Origin: Pseudomonas sp. Q1-7
GTDB taxonomy: Bacteria; Pseudomonadota; Gammaproteobacteria; Pseudomonadales; Pseudomonadaceae
DNA length: 64,000 nt
Reading direction: 5' to 3'
Assembly: GCF_028010285.1 (NCBI RefSeq)
Contig: NZ_CP116304.1
Location: 571,501 to 635,500, forward strand
The notes beneath the pieces were generated by a model. It had not been told where the DNA came from. It did no database searches and saw only the letters and a list, made by a program, of their open reading frames with translations. A program made the translations under genes and the position numbers. The first letter of the stretch is position 1. Every line of letters starts with the position of its first letter. Below, in pieces: positions 1-11,455 of the stretch.

Positions 1-412
1 CGGTGTGGCCGGAGAAGGCGATGCCGGCTTCGTTGATCACGCCCTTGTGCACCGGCGCGGTGATCATCCCGGCGAAATGCCCGTCAAGACATCCCTGGCC
101 GGCGCGGGTCAGGGTTTCCAGCACGTAGTCGGCGTTCTGCGGGTCGAGCTGGCCGGGCGTCGCTGCTGCGCGCAGGGGGGTGTCCCAGACATAGAGACTG
201 CCGGCGGGCGCCGGAGCGTCCGGCAGGCTCGTCGGGGCCACTTCAATCAGTTGGATGGACAACCCCAGCTCGATGGCGCGCTGTTCGAGCAACGGGCGAC
301 TGGCGATGGCGATCAGGGCATGGGGCTGGGCGGAGCGGGAGAGCAGCAGGCAAAGGTCAGGGCCGATGCCGGCGGGTTCACCTGGGGTGAGGGCGAAGCG
401 GAGAGGGGTCAT
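1..412 (-). CDS. pdxA: 4-hydroxythreonine-4-phosphate dehydrogenase PdxA (N-terminal part, runs off the window)
   Basis: Reading the minus strand from the ATG at 412 gives a protein beginning MTPLRFALTPGEPAGIGPDL and containing TAPVHKGVINEAGIAFSGHT, both typical of PdxA. PdxA oxidises and decarboxylates 4-phosphohydroxy-L-threonine in pyridoxal-phosphate synthesis, in the cytoplasm. The frame stays open to the window edge, so about 137 N-terminal residues are seen out of the roughly 330 usual for the family. It lies 72 nt downstream of surA on the same strand, the conserved lptD-surA-pdxA order, so co-transcription is likely. Identity is secure; only the C-terminus is unseen. Confidence 0.95.
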   Translation of the reverse strand, partial: MTPLRFALTPGEPAGIGPDLCLLLSRSAQPHALIAIASRPLLEQRAIELGLSIQLIEVAPTSLPDAPAPAGSLYVWDTPLRAAATPGQLDPQNADYVLETLTRAGQGCLDGHFAGMITAPVHKGVINEAGIAFSGHT

Positions 413-484
413 GGCGAGTCCTGTACAGGGGCCGATACGCTGGCGGCGATTGTACCGCCAGCGCGTGGCCGAGACTCGCCGGGA

Positions 485-1783
485 TTACAGCTTGGTTTCG
501 ACGTAGGCCTCGTCGCGGATCTGGCGCAGCCAGGCCTGCAGTTCTTCGTCGTACTTGCGGTTGCGCAGGATGTTCATGGCCTGCTGTTCGCGGAATTTTT
601 CGCTGCTGTCGGTGGCGCGGCGGCCCAACACTTCCAGCACGTGCCAGCCATAGGGGCTCTTGAACGGCTTGGACAGTTTGCCGGCCGGGGTCTGCGCCAT
701 GACCTCGCGGAACTCCGGAACCAGGGCATTGGGGTCGATCCAGTTCAGGTCGCCGCCGTTGAGGGCCGAGCCGGGGTCTTCGGAGAAGCTCTTGGCCAGT
801 TCGGCGAAGTCCTCGCCGGACTGGATGCGCTCGTAAAGGCGCTGGGCCAGGCGTTGGGTGTCGGCTTCGCTGCGGATCTCGCTCGGCTTGAGCAGGATGT
901 GGCGGACGTGTACTTCGTCGCGAACCAGGGTGTCGCCACCGCGCTTGTCCAGCAGTTTGAGGATGATGAAGCCGCCCGGCGTGCGCACAGGCTCGGTCAC
1001 CTGACCCGGCTGCAAGGCGCCAATCATGCCGTCGAAGGGGGGGGGCAGCTGGGCAGCCTTGCGCCAGCCGATCTCACCGCCTTCCAGGGCGGTTTCGCCG
1101 GCGGAGCGCGAAATGGCCAATTGGGCGAAGTCGGCGCCCTGCTGGAGCTGCTGGTACAGCTCCTGGGCCTGGCGCTCGGCGGCCTGAATGGTGCTGGGCG
1201 AAGACGCTTCCGGCACCGGGATCAGGATGTTGGCCAGGCGGAACTCTTCGGAGAGTTGGATCTTGCCCATGTCGGAGGCGAGGAAGTTCTGCACTTCCTG
1301 GTCAGTGACCTGGATTCGCTCGGCCACACGGCGCTGGCGCACGCGACTGATGACCATCTCGCGGCGGACCTGGTCGCGGGCGTCGTCGAAGGACAGGCCG
1401 TCACGGGCAAGGGCGCCGCGGAACTGCTCGACCGTCATGCCATTGCGCTGGGCGATGGCTTCGATGGCCTGGTTCAACTCTTCGTCGGCGATGCGGATGC
1501 CGGAACGGTCGCCGATCTGCAGCTGGATGTTCTCGATGATCAGGCGTTCCAGCACCTGTTGGCTGAGCACGTGTTCGGGTGGCAGCGAGGCACCGCGCTT
1601 GGCGATGGTCTGCTGCACTTCACGCAGGCGCTGGTCCAGCTGGCTCTGCATGATCACATCGTTGTCGACGATAGCGACCACGCGGTCGATGGAGCGAACC
1701 TCGGCGTGCGCGATGCCGCCGAGGAGAAGGGCACCCAACAGCAGCGGGCGCAGACAATCAGAGAGCTTGGTCTTCACGTTCAC
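485..1783 (-). CDS. surA: Periplasmic peptidyl-prolyl isomerase/chaperone SurA
   Basis: A 432-residue protein with a Sec signal peptide (cleavage near residue 27, after GGIAHA), an N-terminal chaperone domain (about 30-165) and two parvulin-type PpiC domains (about 175-275 and 285-385; [19 protein letters not shown] and [16 protein letters not shown]). SurA escorts unfolded outer-membrane proteins, including LptD, across the periplasm to the BAM complex. Length matches the family. The start overlaps the 3' end of lptD by 26 nt, so the two are translationally linked, which makes sense because LptD is a SurA client. Confidence 0.97.
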   Translation of the reverse strand: MNVKTKLSDCLRPLLLGALLLGGIAHAEVRSIDRVVAIVDNDVIMQSQLDQRLREVQQTIAKRGASLPPEHVLSQQVLERLIIENIQLQIGDRSGIRIADEELNQAIEAIAQRNGMTVEQFRGALARDGLSFDDARDQVRREMVISRVRQRRVAERIQVTDQEVQNFLASDMGKIQLSEEFRLANILIPVPEASSPSTIQAAERQAQELYQQLQQGADFAQLAISRSAGETALEGGEIGWRKAAQLPPPFDGMIGALQPGQVTEPVRTPGGFIILKLLDKRGGDTLVRDEVHVRHILLKPSEIRSEADTQRLAQRLYERIQSGEDFAELAKSFSEDPGSALNGGDLNWIDPNALVPEFREVMAQTPAGKLSKPFKSPYGWHVLEVLGRRATDSSEKFREQQAMNILRNRKYDEELQAWLRQIRDEAYVETKL

Positions 1784-4544
1784 GGTAACCTTGAATGCCT
1801 TTTTCCAGGAAGCCTTCGGCCTTGTTGCCGACGATGCCGCCGAGGCCCTTGAGGACGATTTGCAGGAAGATCCCGCGGTCGCCGCTTTCGTTGGTCGGGT
1901 CAGGAGTCTGGTCGAACTCGTCGTAGTCGACCCAGTAGCGGTTGATCAGGCGCAGCTTCCAGCAGCAACTGTCGTACTCGAAGCCACCGAAGGCTTCCAG
2001 GGTACGATTGCGGCTGTAGTCATATTGCCAGCGGGCCAGTGCGCTCCATTGCGGGACGATCGGCCAGATGACCGAGAAGTCGTGCTGGCTGATCTTGTAG
2101 TAGTCCTTGATGAAACCCGGAGTGCCCGGGGTGCCGAAGTCGCTACCGCCCACAACCCAGTTACCGGTGGATTGGTCGTAGCGGACGGTGTCATTGCGGT
2201 AGCGATAGCCGGCGTTGACCACCTTGTTCGGGTTGTCCTCGGGCTGGTAGTGGAACATCGCGCTGCCGGAGCGGGTGCGGTGGGTATCCGGATCCCAGTT
2301 GAAGGTGGAGCTCAGGCGCCAGTCGCGATTGAAGCGATACAGGTAGTCAAGGGCGTAGGGGGAGACCGAGGCCTTGTAGTCCGCCCGGTCTTTCATCGGC
2401 GCGGTCCCCGGGCGTCCGCTGAAGCTGTCCGGCAGGGTCACTTCGCGGTCCTTGAAGTAGAAGGCTTGGCCAATGCTGAACCGCTGGCGCTCGAATCCGT
2501 TGGACTCGATCCAGCGGTTGGTCACGCCCAGGGACAGCTGATTGGTATCGCCAATGCGGTCGCGCCCGGAGAAGCGGTTATCCCTGAACAGCGATGCGTA
2601 GCTGAACGAAGGCTCGCCAGTGTCGAACACCGGAATATCGGTCTGGTCCTCTTCCGGAACGTAGAGGTAGTACAGGCGTGGTTCCAGGGTCTGGGTGTAG
2701 TTCTTGCCGAAGAACTGGGTCTTGCGGTCGAAGTAGAGGCCGCTGTCGACGCTGTAGATTGGTACCTGACGGTCCTGACTTCCGTGGAATGTCTGTTCTG
2801 CCAACAGGGTAGTCTTGCCGCGCTGGTCCAGGTCCAGGTCGTACTGGGTATAGGCATACTTGACCTGCGGCTTGAGGAAGCCCCAGGTCCAGTTCATCGG
2901 CAGGCTGACGCTCGGTTCCAGGTGGGTTCGATCGCCATTGGCGCGTGCCAGCCCGCGTAGGTTGTTGTCGTTCCAATTCGAGGTATTGCCGTCGATATCG
3001 GTGAACAGTCCATCGCGCAGGTTACGGTCGAAACGCACAAACTCGGTGCTGTAATCGAAATTCAGGCCGCCGGGTTGGAAGGGTAGCTTGCCATCCAGGG
3101 TGATCTGCGGCAGGCGATCGTACGGCGTGATGTCGGAAATGGTCGCCAGCTCATAGGCATGGGCGTTCAGACGGGCCGTATAGGTGTCGCCGCGATAGGT
3201 CAGGGTGCCGCGCTGGTTGACGTAGGTGGGGGTGTCCACACCCAGGTCGGTGTCCAGGTCGTCGAAATAGTACGGGTCGCTGATGTCGGTGTAGTCGACC
3301 TCGGCCAGCAGGCGCGAGTCCAGGCCGCCGGTGTGCTTCCAGGTGTACAGCCAGCGCTTCTTCTCGTACTCGGACATGAGCTTGCGCTCGTCCTCCTGGT
3401 CGTCGAGGTAGGCCGCGCCCAGTTGGCCCTCGCTGCTGCGGGTCAGGTAGCGGAACTCGCCTTCCATCATCAGGCCGCGCTTGGCCATGTAGCGCGGGTA
3501 CAGGGTGGCGTCGTAGTTCGGCGCCAGGTTGAAGTAGTACGGCGTGACCAGCAGGAAGCCGGTGTCGGTGCTGCTGCCGATGGTCGGCGGCAGGAAGCCG
3601 GACTGGCGACGGTCGTCGATCGGGAAATAGATGTACGGGGTATAGAACACTGGAATGTCCTTGACCCGTAGGGTGACGTTGGTCGCGGTGCCGAAACCGG
3701 TGGCCGGGTTCAGCTTGATGTTGTTGCCCTTCAGGTGCCAGGCGTTGTCGCCCGGTTCGCAACGGGTGTAGGTGCCGTCCTTCAGGCGGATGATGGCGTC
3801 TTCCTGGCGCTTGGCGTAGAGCGCACTGCCACGGGTATGGGACTGGTGCAGCACGTACTCGGCGTTGTCGACCCTGGCTTCGCCGTTGTCCAGTTGCAGC
3901 TCGGCGTGATCGCCGACCACCAGGGCGCCTTTGTCGCGCAGCTTGACGTTGCCGACCAGCTCGCCACGGTTTTCCGCCTGGAGCAGGTTGGCCTCGTCGG
4001 CTTCCACCTGCATGCTGCCCTGGCGCAGGACCACATCGCCTGCGAGGGTGGCGATCTGCTTTTCCTGCTCGTAGCGCGAGGCCTTGGCGGAAATGTAGGT
4101 GGGGGCGTCTTCCAGTGGCGTGTCGTCTTCCATGCCCGGACGCGGCGGCTCGATATAGGCGCCGGCGCAGTACGGGCCGGCCTCGGCCAGTTGCGAGGGG
4201 GTGAGCTTATCGCGCGGGACCCAGTCGAGGTGGCTGTAGTCGGCACTGCGGGACGCCAGGCCCTTGCCTCCGGCTTCGGTGACCAGGGTGGTCTTGCCGC
4301 CTTCGGTGGCCTGGGGGGCAGTGCCGATGGTCGAGCTTACGGCGCTGTCGCTGTGCACCGGGCGCGGTGGCAGGCTGTCGGCGCTGGCCTTGGGCGAGCA
4401 GGCCCAGCCGCCGGTGGCGGAAGGCTGGCAATCGAATTGCTCTGCAGCGATGACGAATGAGGTGGCTACTGGCTGGAGGGCCAGCAGGCTGCCGGTCACC
4501 AGCAGGGGGAACTTTCTACGAAACGCGGGGGATCTTACTGCCAT
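1758..4544 (-). CDS. lptD: LPS-assembly protein LptD
   Basis: A 928-residue protein starting [20 protein letters not shown] at the ATG at 4544. The open frame extends further upstream but that extension lacks family character and would run into the divergent amgK. After the signal peptide come two cysteines (EQFDCQ, WACS), an OstA/LptA-like beta-jellyroll (about 150-290), then the large LptD beta-barrel. The conserved CC pair (YDSCCWKL) lies near the C-terminus, so both halves of the interdomain disulphides are present. LptD with LptE inserts lipopolysaccharide into the outer leaflet. It heads the lptD-surA-pdxA operon and is divergent from amgK-murU. Confidence 0.97.
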   Translation of the reverse strand: MAVRSPAFRRKFPLLVTGSLLALQPVATSFVIAAEQFDCQPSATGGWACSPKASADSLPPRPVHSDSAVSSTIGTAPQATEGGKTTLVTEAGGKGLASRSADYSHLDWVPRDKLTPSQLAEAGPYCAGAYIEPPRPGMEDDTPLEDAPTYISAKASRYEQEKQIATLAGDVVLRQGSMQVEADEANLLQAENRGELVGNVKLRDKGALVVGDHAELQLDNGEARVDNAEYVLHQSHTRGSALYAKRQEDAIIRLKDGTYTRCEPGDNAWHLKGNNIKLNPATGFGTATNVTLRVKDIPVFYTPYIYFPIDDRRQSGFLPPTIGSSTDTGFLLVTPYYFNLAPNYDATLYPRYMAKRGLMMEGEFRYLTRSSEGQLGAAYLDDQEDERKLMSEYEKKRWLYTWKHTGGLDSRLLAEVDYTDISDPYYFDDLDTDLGVDTPTYVNQRGTLTYRGDTYTARLNAHAYELATISDITPYDRLPQITLDGKLPFQPGGLNFDYSTEFVRFDRNLRDGLFTDIDGNTSNWNDNNLRGLARANGDRTHLEPSVSLPMNWTWGFLKPQVKYAYTQYDLDLDQRGKTTLLAEQTFHGSQDRQVPIYSVDSGLYFDRKTQFFGKNYTQTLEPRLYYLYVPEEDQTDIPVFDTGEPSFSYASLFRDNRFSGRDRIGDTNQLSLGVTNRWIESNGFERQRFSIGQAFYFKDREVTLPDSFSGRPGTAPMKDRADYKASVSPYALDYLYRFNRDWRLSSTFNWDPDTHRTRSGSAMFHYQPEDNPNKVVNAGYRYRNDTVRYDQSTGNWVVGGSDFGTPGTPGFIKDYYKISQHDFSVIWPIVPQWSALARWQYDYSRNRTLEAFGGFEYDSCCWKLRLINRYWVDYDEFDQTPDPTNESGDRGIFLQIVLKGLGGIVGNKAEGFLEKGIQGYREREDQAL

Positions 4545-4670
4545 CTTGTTAGTCCGGGCTTCCTGCGCGCCTTCGGCCCGCTGGGGCCGCACGCCTCTCG
4601 ATGGGCTGAAAAAGATGCTGGATAATAAAGCATGACCCGCACAACGGCTAGCGCCGCCGGAGACCACCCG
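4545..4670. promoter_or_regulatory. Divergent lptD / amgK promoter region
   Basis: This 126-nt gap separates the ATG of lptD (minus) from the chosen ATG of amgK (plus). It must hold promoters for both envelope operons. AT-rich stretches (gataataaag near 4621) could be a -10 element, but no clear paired -35/-10 could be fixed by eye. Confidence 0.4.
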
Positions 4671-6364
<1,694 letters not shown>

Positions 6365-6365
6365 A

Positions 6366-7133
6366 TTGGTCTGGCCGGCTACCCTGATCGGCGTCGCCGC
6401 GGGCTTCGCGCTGGCCAGCATTCCGGGTGCCTTGCTCGGCGGCTTGCTGGGGCACGTGCTTGACCGGCGCCTGCGGCTGGATTCCTGGAGCGCCCTGCGG
6501 GCCCATATGCGAGGCTCTTCCGCCATCGAACCGCAGGACCTGCTGTTCGTTCTTCTTGGCCGGCTGGCCAAGAGCGACGGTCGCGTGCAGGAGGCCCATA
6601 TCCAGCAAGCGCGATCCGAGATGAAGCGCATGGGGCTGGATGAGGCCGGTACTCGTCGTGCCATTGCCGCCTTCCAGCGAGGCAAAGCCGGTGGCGACAA
6701 CCTGCAGCCCTGCCTGCGCAGGCTGAGGGACGAGCGGCCGGCGGCTGAACGCCTGCTGCGCAGTTGCTGGCAGATGGCGGCAGCGGATGGCCGGATCGGT
6801 CCGCACGAACGCAAGCTCATCCTGCAATGGGGGCACTGGCTGGGGTTTGCCGCATCCCGGGTGGAGGCCCTTGGTGCTGGCTACGACACGCCTCGGGGGC
6901 TGCCGTCCAAACCGGGCAACAGCTACAAGGATGCGCTGACCCTGCTGGGCGTGACCGCCGATTGCGAGCCGGCGGTGATCAAGCGTGCCTACCGTCGCCT
7001 GCTCAGCCAGAACCACCCCGACAAGCTTGCGGGTTCAGGCGCCAGTCCGGCCGTGGTCCGCGCCGCCACCGACCGAACTCGCGAGTTGCACAGTGCCTAC
7101 AACCTGATCCGCGAACGCCACGGCTTTCGCTGA
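6366..7133 (+). CDS. DjlA-like TerB/J-domain co-chaperone
   Basis: A 255-residue protein with an N-terminal glycine-rich membrane segment (about 3-30), a central helical TerB-like domain (about 55-165) and a C-terminal J domain with the diagnostic HPD tripeptide (LSQNHPDKLAG). This is the architecture of DjlA, a membrane-anchored DnaK co-chaperone. The start is inferred to be TTG at 6366, one nt after the murU stop; the in-frame ATG upstream lies inside murU. It sits in the same position as the djlA-like gene after murU in other pseudomonads and is probably the third gene of that operon. It converges on the DUF3530 gene with only four nt between them. Confidence 0.85.
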   Translation: MVWPATLIGVAAGFALASIPGALLGGLLGHVLDRRLRLDSWSALRAHMRGSSAIEPQDLLFVLLGRLAKSDGRVQEAHIQQARSEMKRMGLDEAGTRRAIAAFQRGKAGGDNLQPCLRRLRDERPAAERLLRSCWQMAAADGRIGPHERKLILQWGHWLGFAASRVEALGAGYDTPRGLPSKPGNSYKDALTLLGVTADCEPAVIKRAYRRLLSQNHPDKLAGSGASPAVVRAATDRTRELHSAYNLIRERHGFR

Positions 7134-7137
7134 CGCT

Positions 7138-8151
7138 TCAATCGTCCTTCGGTGTCGCGCCGCCTTGCGCCTCCAGGTGCAGGCTGAGCCAGCCGCGTAT
7201 GCGCCGGATCAACTGTTCCTGTTCGGTGGCGGGATCGGCCGGCAGGCCCTTCATGGCGATCTGGATGTAGGCCGGGTGCTTCTGGCGCTTGCTGGCATGC
7301 AGGCGGCGCAGGGCGGCGTCGCGGTCGGCCGGCTGGTCCTTGTAGTAGAAGTCGCCGGTGGCCAGCTTCAGCGCGGGCAGCGATTCCTCCAGCGGCGGTT
7401 CATAGCCGGCGGGCAACTCGGCGGCGACCAGCAGCAGGTTGCGCACGTCCTGCGGTTCCTGGGTGGCGAGGAACTGCGTCGCCCAGTAGGCGCCGGTGCC
7501 ATGGCCCAGCAGCACAATGGATTTCGGTTGCTGCTCGCGGGCGAACGCCAGTGCCGCTTCGATGCGCGCGAACACCCGCTCGGTCTGGGTTTTCTGGATG
7601 GCGTCGCGGGACAGCGGCGGCGGCGCCGGGTCGGTACTGGGTTCGGCGCTGCCGGCCTGTTCGGTGGTGGACGGACCTTCTTCCTCGGCCTTTTCCGGGC
7701 TGACCGCGGGTTCGGCCTTGGTTGCTTCCTCGGCCTTCGGTGGCCGGGGCGGCGGCGGGTCGCCGCTTGGATCAGGCAAGGTCAGGGCCAGCGTGCTCCA
7801 GCCGGCGTTCGGCAAGCGTCGCCGCAGCGGGCCTACGGCTTCCGGCCAGTCGGCGGTTTCGCCGTCGCCGGGGAGGAGGATCACCAGGCCTTTGGGGGTG
7901 CCGACATTGGCGGGTTGCCAGAGCGCGAGGACAGGTTCCGTGCCGGCCTTGAGCTGCTGTTGTGCCCGCTGGGGGAGCTGACGCTCCAGGCCGCTGGCCT
8001 CCTCTCGGCTGCGTTCTTCCAGGGGCGCGCGTTCCACCAGCGGTGCGTGCTCCCCGGGGGCCGTGGCCCCTTCCTCCGCCAGCAGGGCAGGGGAGGCGAG
8101 CAGCGGGGTGAGGCAAAGGGCCGCAAGGATTGGGCGAAAGGCGCGAAGCAT
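7138..8151 (-). CDS. DUF3530 alpha/beta-hydrolase-like secreted protein
   Basis: A 337-residue protein with a signal peptide (MLRAFRPILAALCLTPLLAS), a low-complexity Pro/Glu/Ala-rich linker (about 150-190) and a C-terminal alpha/beta-hydrolase-like core. The usual nucleophile elbow G-x-S-x-G reads GHGTG, with no serine at the nucleophile position, so catalysis by the classical mechanism is doubtful. The family is uncharacterised. The gene is divergent from agtS and convergent with the djlA-like gene. The export prediction is firm; the function is unknown. Confidence 0.8.
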   Translation of the reverse strand: MLRAFRPILAALCLTPLLASPALLAEEGATAPGEHAPLVERAPLEERSREEASGLERQLPQRAQQQLKAGTEPVLALWQPANVGTPKGLVILLPGDGETADWPEAVGPLRRRLPNAGWSTLALTLPDPSGDPPPPRPPKAEEATKAEPAVSPEKAEEEGPSTTEQAGSAEPSTDPAPPPLSRDAIQKTQTERVFARIEAALAFAREQQPKSIVLLGHGTGAYWATQFLATQEPQDVRNLLLVAAELPAGYEPPLEESLPALKLATGDFYYKDQPADRDAALRRLHASKRQKHPAYIQIAMKGLPADPATEQEQLIRRIRGWLSLHLEAQGGATPKDD

Positions 8152-8287
8152 CGGTGCTGGTCCTGGTCGAGCTGGGAAGCTGGAGCCTAATGGCTCGCCG
8201 GGTTTTTGTCAGGCCGAGCCTTCGCATGGTGCGCCGTGGCTGGAGTAAGGTATGTCGGCTGTTTCCCTCCGTTGCGGTTGGCTTTCG

Positions 8288-10678
8288 ATGATCCGAGTGC
8301 TGCTTTCCCTGTTGTTCGCCGGTTGCCTGGCGCTACCCGTGCTGGCGGCGCCGCGCTCGCTGTCCCTGGACGAGGGGCAGCGGCAATGGCTCGACGAGCA
8401 TGGCCAGCTGCGCGCGGGGGCCGTCCTGCAGGCGCCTTATGTCCAGTTGGACCGGCGCCTCCAGCAGTTGTCGGGGGCCAATGTCGAGCTGATGAACTGG
8501 CTGGCCAAGGCCATGGGCGTGGAACTGGTCTGGCGCACCTACGACAGCCTGGGCGAGTTGGAGCAGGCGCTGCGTGCCGGGCAGATCGACCTCGCTCCAG
8601 GGCTGGTGCAGACGCCTGCCGGCCTGCGCCTGTGGCTGTTCTCCGATCCCTACCTGCGTGTTTCACAGTTGCTGGTGGGCGAGCGAGAGGGCAGCGCGGC
8701 GGTGGACCTGGAGCAACTGGACGCCACCTCCCCGGTCGCCCTGCGCCAGCCCAGCGCGGTGGCCGACTACCTGCGCTCGACCTACTCCAATCTCAACCTC
8801 AAGCCCATGGCCAGCGAGCGCCAGGCCCTGCAGGCGCTGCTCGCCGAGCAGGTGCGCTATGCCGTGCTGGACGAGGCACAACTCAGCCGCCTGTCCCGCG
8901 AGCAGGAGTTCGCCGGGCTGGCGGTGGTGGGCGACATCGGCTTTTCCCAGCTGTTGCGTGTGGCTTCGCGGCGTGACTGGCCGGAGCTGGCGGCGATCAT
9001 CGACATCGCTCTGCTCAGCCTGCCGCCGAAGGACCTCGACCAGCTTCGCGAGCGCTGGCTGCAACCCAAGTATCCGCGCCTGCGCGATTCCGCCAGCTTC
9101 TGGCGGAGCTTCAGCCTGTTGCTCGGCATGTTGCTGCTGGCGGCGGCGGCCATCATCACCTGGCTGCGGCGGCAGCGGAGCCGGCTGGAGCGGCAACTGC
9201 TCGATGCCCGTCACGCGCTGCAGCTTCGCGACGCCGCCGAGGAGGCCTTGCGCCTCACCCAGTTCTCCATCGACCACAGCACCCTTGGCATTCTCTGGGT
9301 GAACTGGGACAGCCACGTGCGCTACGCCAACCGCGCCGCCGAACAGATGCTCGGTTATGCACCGGACGGCCTGGCGGATCGCCCCCTGGCGGATGTTCAG
9401 CCGGAACTGGACATGGACCGCTGGCTCAACCTCTGGCGCCGCGCGCGCAACAGTGACGAAGGGCCGCTGAGCTTCGAGACCCGCTGCCGGCGCCTCGACG
9501 GCCGCTGGCTGCCGGCGGATGTGTCGCTGAGCTTCCTGCGTTTCGGCACTTCCGAGTACCTGGTGGTGTTCCTGGCCGATGCCACCGAGCGGCGTCGCGC
9601 CCGCGAGGCCCTGGAGGAAAGCGAGGCGCGGCTCAAGGGCATCGCCTCCAACGTACCCGGGCTGGTATTTCGCCTGGAGCGGCCGAGGGCCGGCGCGCCG
9701 ACCGATTTCGCCTTCATCGGCGAAGGCAGCGAGGGGCTGGTGGGCTACAGCGCCAGCGAGCTGCTGAGCACCGGGCGCGGCATTCGCGGCCTGGTGCATC
9801 CGGACGATCGCGACGAGTACTGGGCAAGCCAGCTGCAGGCACTGGACGGCGAGCGCGATTGGCATTGGCAGGGGCGCATCCTTACCCGTGACGGCCAACT
9901 GCGCTGGGCGGACATCAAGGCAAGCGCGCGGCTCTTCGAAGACGGCCGCGCGGTCTGGGACGGCGTGGTCTGGGATATCACCGACAACAAGCAGATCGAG
10001 CTGGAGCTGGCCGCTTCCCGCGCGCAGTTGCGCGAGCTGGCGGCGCACCTGGAAAGCGTGCGGGAAGAAGAAAAGGCGCGTATCGCCCGCGAGGTGCACG
10101 ACGAACTGGGCCAGGTGCTCACCGTGCTCAAACTGGAGACTTCCATGTGCGAACTGGCCTTCGCCGGCCTCGATGTCGGCCTGCGCGAGCGGCTGGAGAG
10201 CATGAAACGTCTGATCGCCCAGCTCTTCCAACTGGTGCGCGATGTGGCCACCGCGCTGCGACCGCCGATCCTCGATGCCGGTATCGCCTCGGCCATCGAA
10301 TGGCAGGCCCGACGCTTCGAAGCACGCACCCAGATCCCCTGCCTGGTGGAGGTGCCCGAACAGCTTCCGCCGCTGTCCGACGCCAAGGCCGTGGGCCTGT
10401 TCCGGGTGCTGCAGGAGGCGCTGACCAACGTCATGCGCCATGCCGAGGCGCATACTGTGGACGTTCGCCTCTATGAAGAAGACGGCATGCTTTGCCTGCG
10501 CATCAGCGACGATGGACGCGGTTTCGATACCGGCGCCGGGCGTGGCAGTTCGTTCGGCCTGGTGGGCATGCGCGAACGTGTGCTGATGCTGGGCGGCAGC
10601 CTGCAGATCGACAGCCAGCCGGGGGAGGGCACCAGCCTTTGCGTGCGCGTGGCATTGGATAAGGAGAAAGTGGCGTGA
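8288..10678 (+). CDS. agtS: AgtS-type hybrid-input sensor histidine kinase
   Basis: A 796-residue kinase. It has a signal peptide, a periplasmic SBP_bac_3 solute-binding domain (about 25-265), one membrane segment (about 275-300), two PAS domains (about 325-435 and 450-570), a HisKA_3 dimerisation domain with the phospho-accepting His in IAREVHDELGQV, and a HATPase domain (LTNVMRHAEA; ISDDGRGFD). The start at 8288 places the signal peptide at the N-terminus; the upstream in-frame ATG at 8252 would bury it. It matches the P. aeruginosa agtS position upstream of the agt transporter, where the system controls 4-aminobutyrate and 5-aminovalerate uptake. The ligand here is inferred from synteny. 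Confidence 0.85.
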   Translation: MIRVLLSLLFAGCLALPVLAAPRSLSLDEGQRQWLDEHGQLRAGAVLQAPYVQLDRRLQQLSGANVELMNWLAKAMGVELVWRTYDSLGELEQALRAGQIDLAPGLVQTPAGLRLWLFSDPYLRVSQLLVGEREGSAAVDLEQLDATSPVALRQPSAVADYLRSTYSNLNLKPMASERQALQALLAEQVRYAVLDEAQLSRLSREQEFAGLAVVGDIGFSQLLRVASRRDWPELAAIIDIALLSLPPKDLDQLRERWLQPKYPRLRDSASFWRSFSLLLGMLLLAAAAIITWLRRQRSRLERQLLDARHALQLRDAAEEALRLTQFSIDHSTLGILWVNWDSHVRYANRAAEQMLGYAPDGLADRPLADVQPELDMDRWLNLWRRARNSDEGPLSFETRCRRLDGRWLPADVSLSFLRFGTSEYLVVFLADATERRRAREALEESEARLKGIASNVPGLVFRLERPRAGAPTDFAFIGEGSEGLVGYSASELLSTGRGIRGLVHPDDRDEYWASQLQALDGERDWHWQGRILTRDGQLRWADIKASARLFEDGRAVWDGVVWDITDNKQIELELAASRAQLRELAAHLESVREEEKARIAREVHDELGQVLTVLKLETSMCELAFAGLDVGLRERLESMKRLIAQLFQLVRDVATALRPPILDAGIASAIEWQARRFEARTQIPCLVEVPEQLPPLSDAKAVGLFRVLQEALTNVMRHAEAHTVDVRLYEEDGMLCLRISDDGRGFDTGAGRGSSFGLVGMRERVLMLGGSLQIDSQPGEGTSLCVRVALDKEKVA

Positions 10679-11304
10679 TCCGAGTACTGGTGGCCGAAGA
10701 CCACACCATTGTCCGCGAGGGCATCAAGCAGCTCATCGGCCTGGCCAAGGACCTTTGCGTGGTTGGCGAGGCGGCCAACGGCGAGCAACTCCTGGAAACC
10801 CTGCGCCAGACACCCTGTGAAGTGGTGCTGCTGGACATTTCCATGCCCGGCGTCAACGGCCTCGAAGCCATTCCGCGCATCCGTGCCCTGAGCAATCCGC
10901 CGGCGGTGCTGGTGCTTTCCATGCACGACGAAGCGCAGATGGCCGCGCGGGCGCTGAAGATCGGCGCCGCCGGCTACGCCACCAAGGACAGCGATCCGGC
11001 GCTGCTGCTCACTGCCATCCGCAAGGTGGCCGCGGGCGGCCGCTACATCGACCCGGAGCTGGCCGACCGCATGGTGTTCGAGGTGGGGCTGACCGATGCC
11101 CGCCCCGCCCATACCCTGCTTTCAGAGCGGGAGTTTTCGGTGTTCGAGCGACTGGTGCGTGGCGATGGAGTGAACGAAATCGCCCAGCAACTGGCTGTGA
11201 GCAGCAAGACCGTGAGTACCCACAAGGCGCGTCTGATGCAGAAGCTTGGCCTGCACTCGGTGGCCGACCTGGTGAAGTACGCCGTGGAGCACAAGCTGCT
11301 TTGA
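10675..11304 (+). CDS. agtR: AgtR-type NarL/LuxR response regulator
   Basis: A 209-residue regulator: receiver domain (about 1-120) with the phospho-acceptor Asp54 in VVLLDISMPG and acidic pocket AEDH, then a LuxR-type helix-turn-helix (EIAQQLAVSSKTVSTHKARL). It starts with GTG, overlaps the agtS stop by four nt (GTGA) and is preceded by AAGGAG. It is the cognate partner of the kinase. A perfect 8+8 bp inverted repeat lies 24 nt after its stop, upstream of agtA, and is a good candidate for its binding site. Confidence 0.88.
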   Translation: MIRVLVAEDHTIVREGIKQLIGLAKDLCVVGEAANGEQLLETLRQTPCEVVLLDISMPGVNGLEAIPRIRALSNPPAVLVLSMHDEAQMAARALKIGAAGYATKDSDPALLLTAIRKVAAGGRYIDPELADRMVFEVGLTDARPAHTLLSEREFSVFERLVRGDGVNEIAQQLAVSSKTVSTHKARLMQKLGLHSVADLVKYAVEHKLL

Positions 11305-11327
11305 ATGTCTGATTGTTTCGCTATTGT

Positions 11328-11347
11328 TTGTAGGGCAATCCCTACAA
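11328..11347. promoter_or_regulatory. Perfect inverted repeat upstream of agtA, candidate AgtR operator
   Basis: TTGTAGGGCAATCCCTACAA: 8-bp arms around CAAT, inside the 151-nt gap between agtR and agtA. NarL/LuxR-family regulators bind dyads of this size. The site is not followed by a U-tract, so it is less likely to be a terminator of agtR. Confidence 0.55.
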
Positions 11348-11455
11348 TTAATAGTCTCTAAGCCTTATAGCAATCTCTCATACCGCCCGATTTGCGTGCC
11401 TTGCCGCCTTCTCTAGGCTTTTGCCTACGGCAGACACAAAAACAAAGGTGCGGTT

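Noticed and set aside
5-1852. Long plus-strand frame of 615 codons opposite pdxA and surA
   Set aside because: It is the antisense shadow of GC-rich surA/pdxA coding DNA; the minus-strand proteins have clear families and the plus frame has none.
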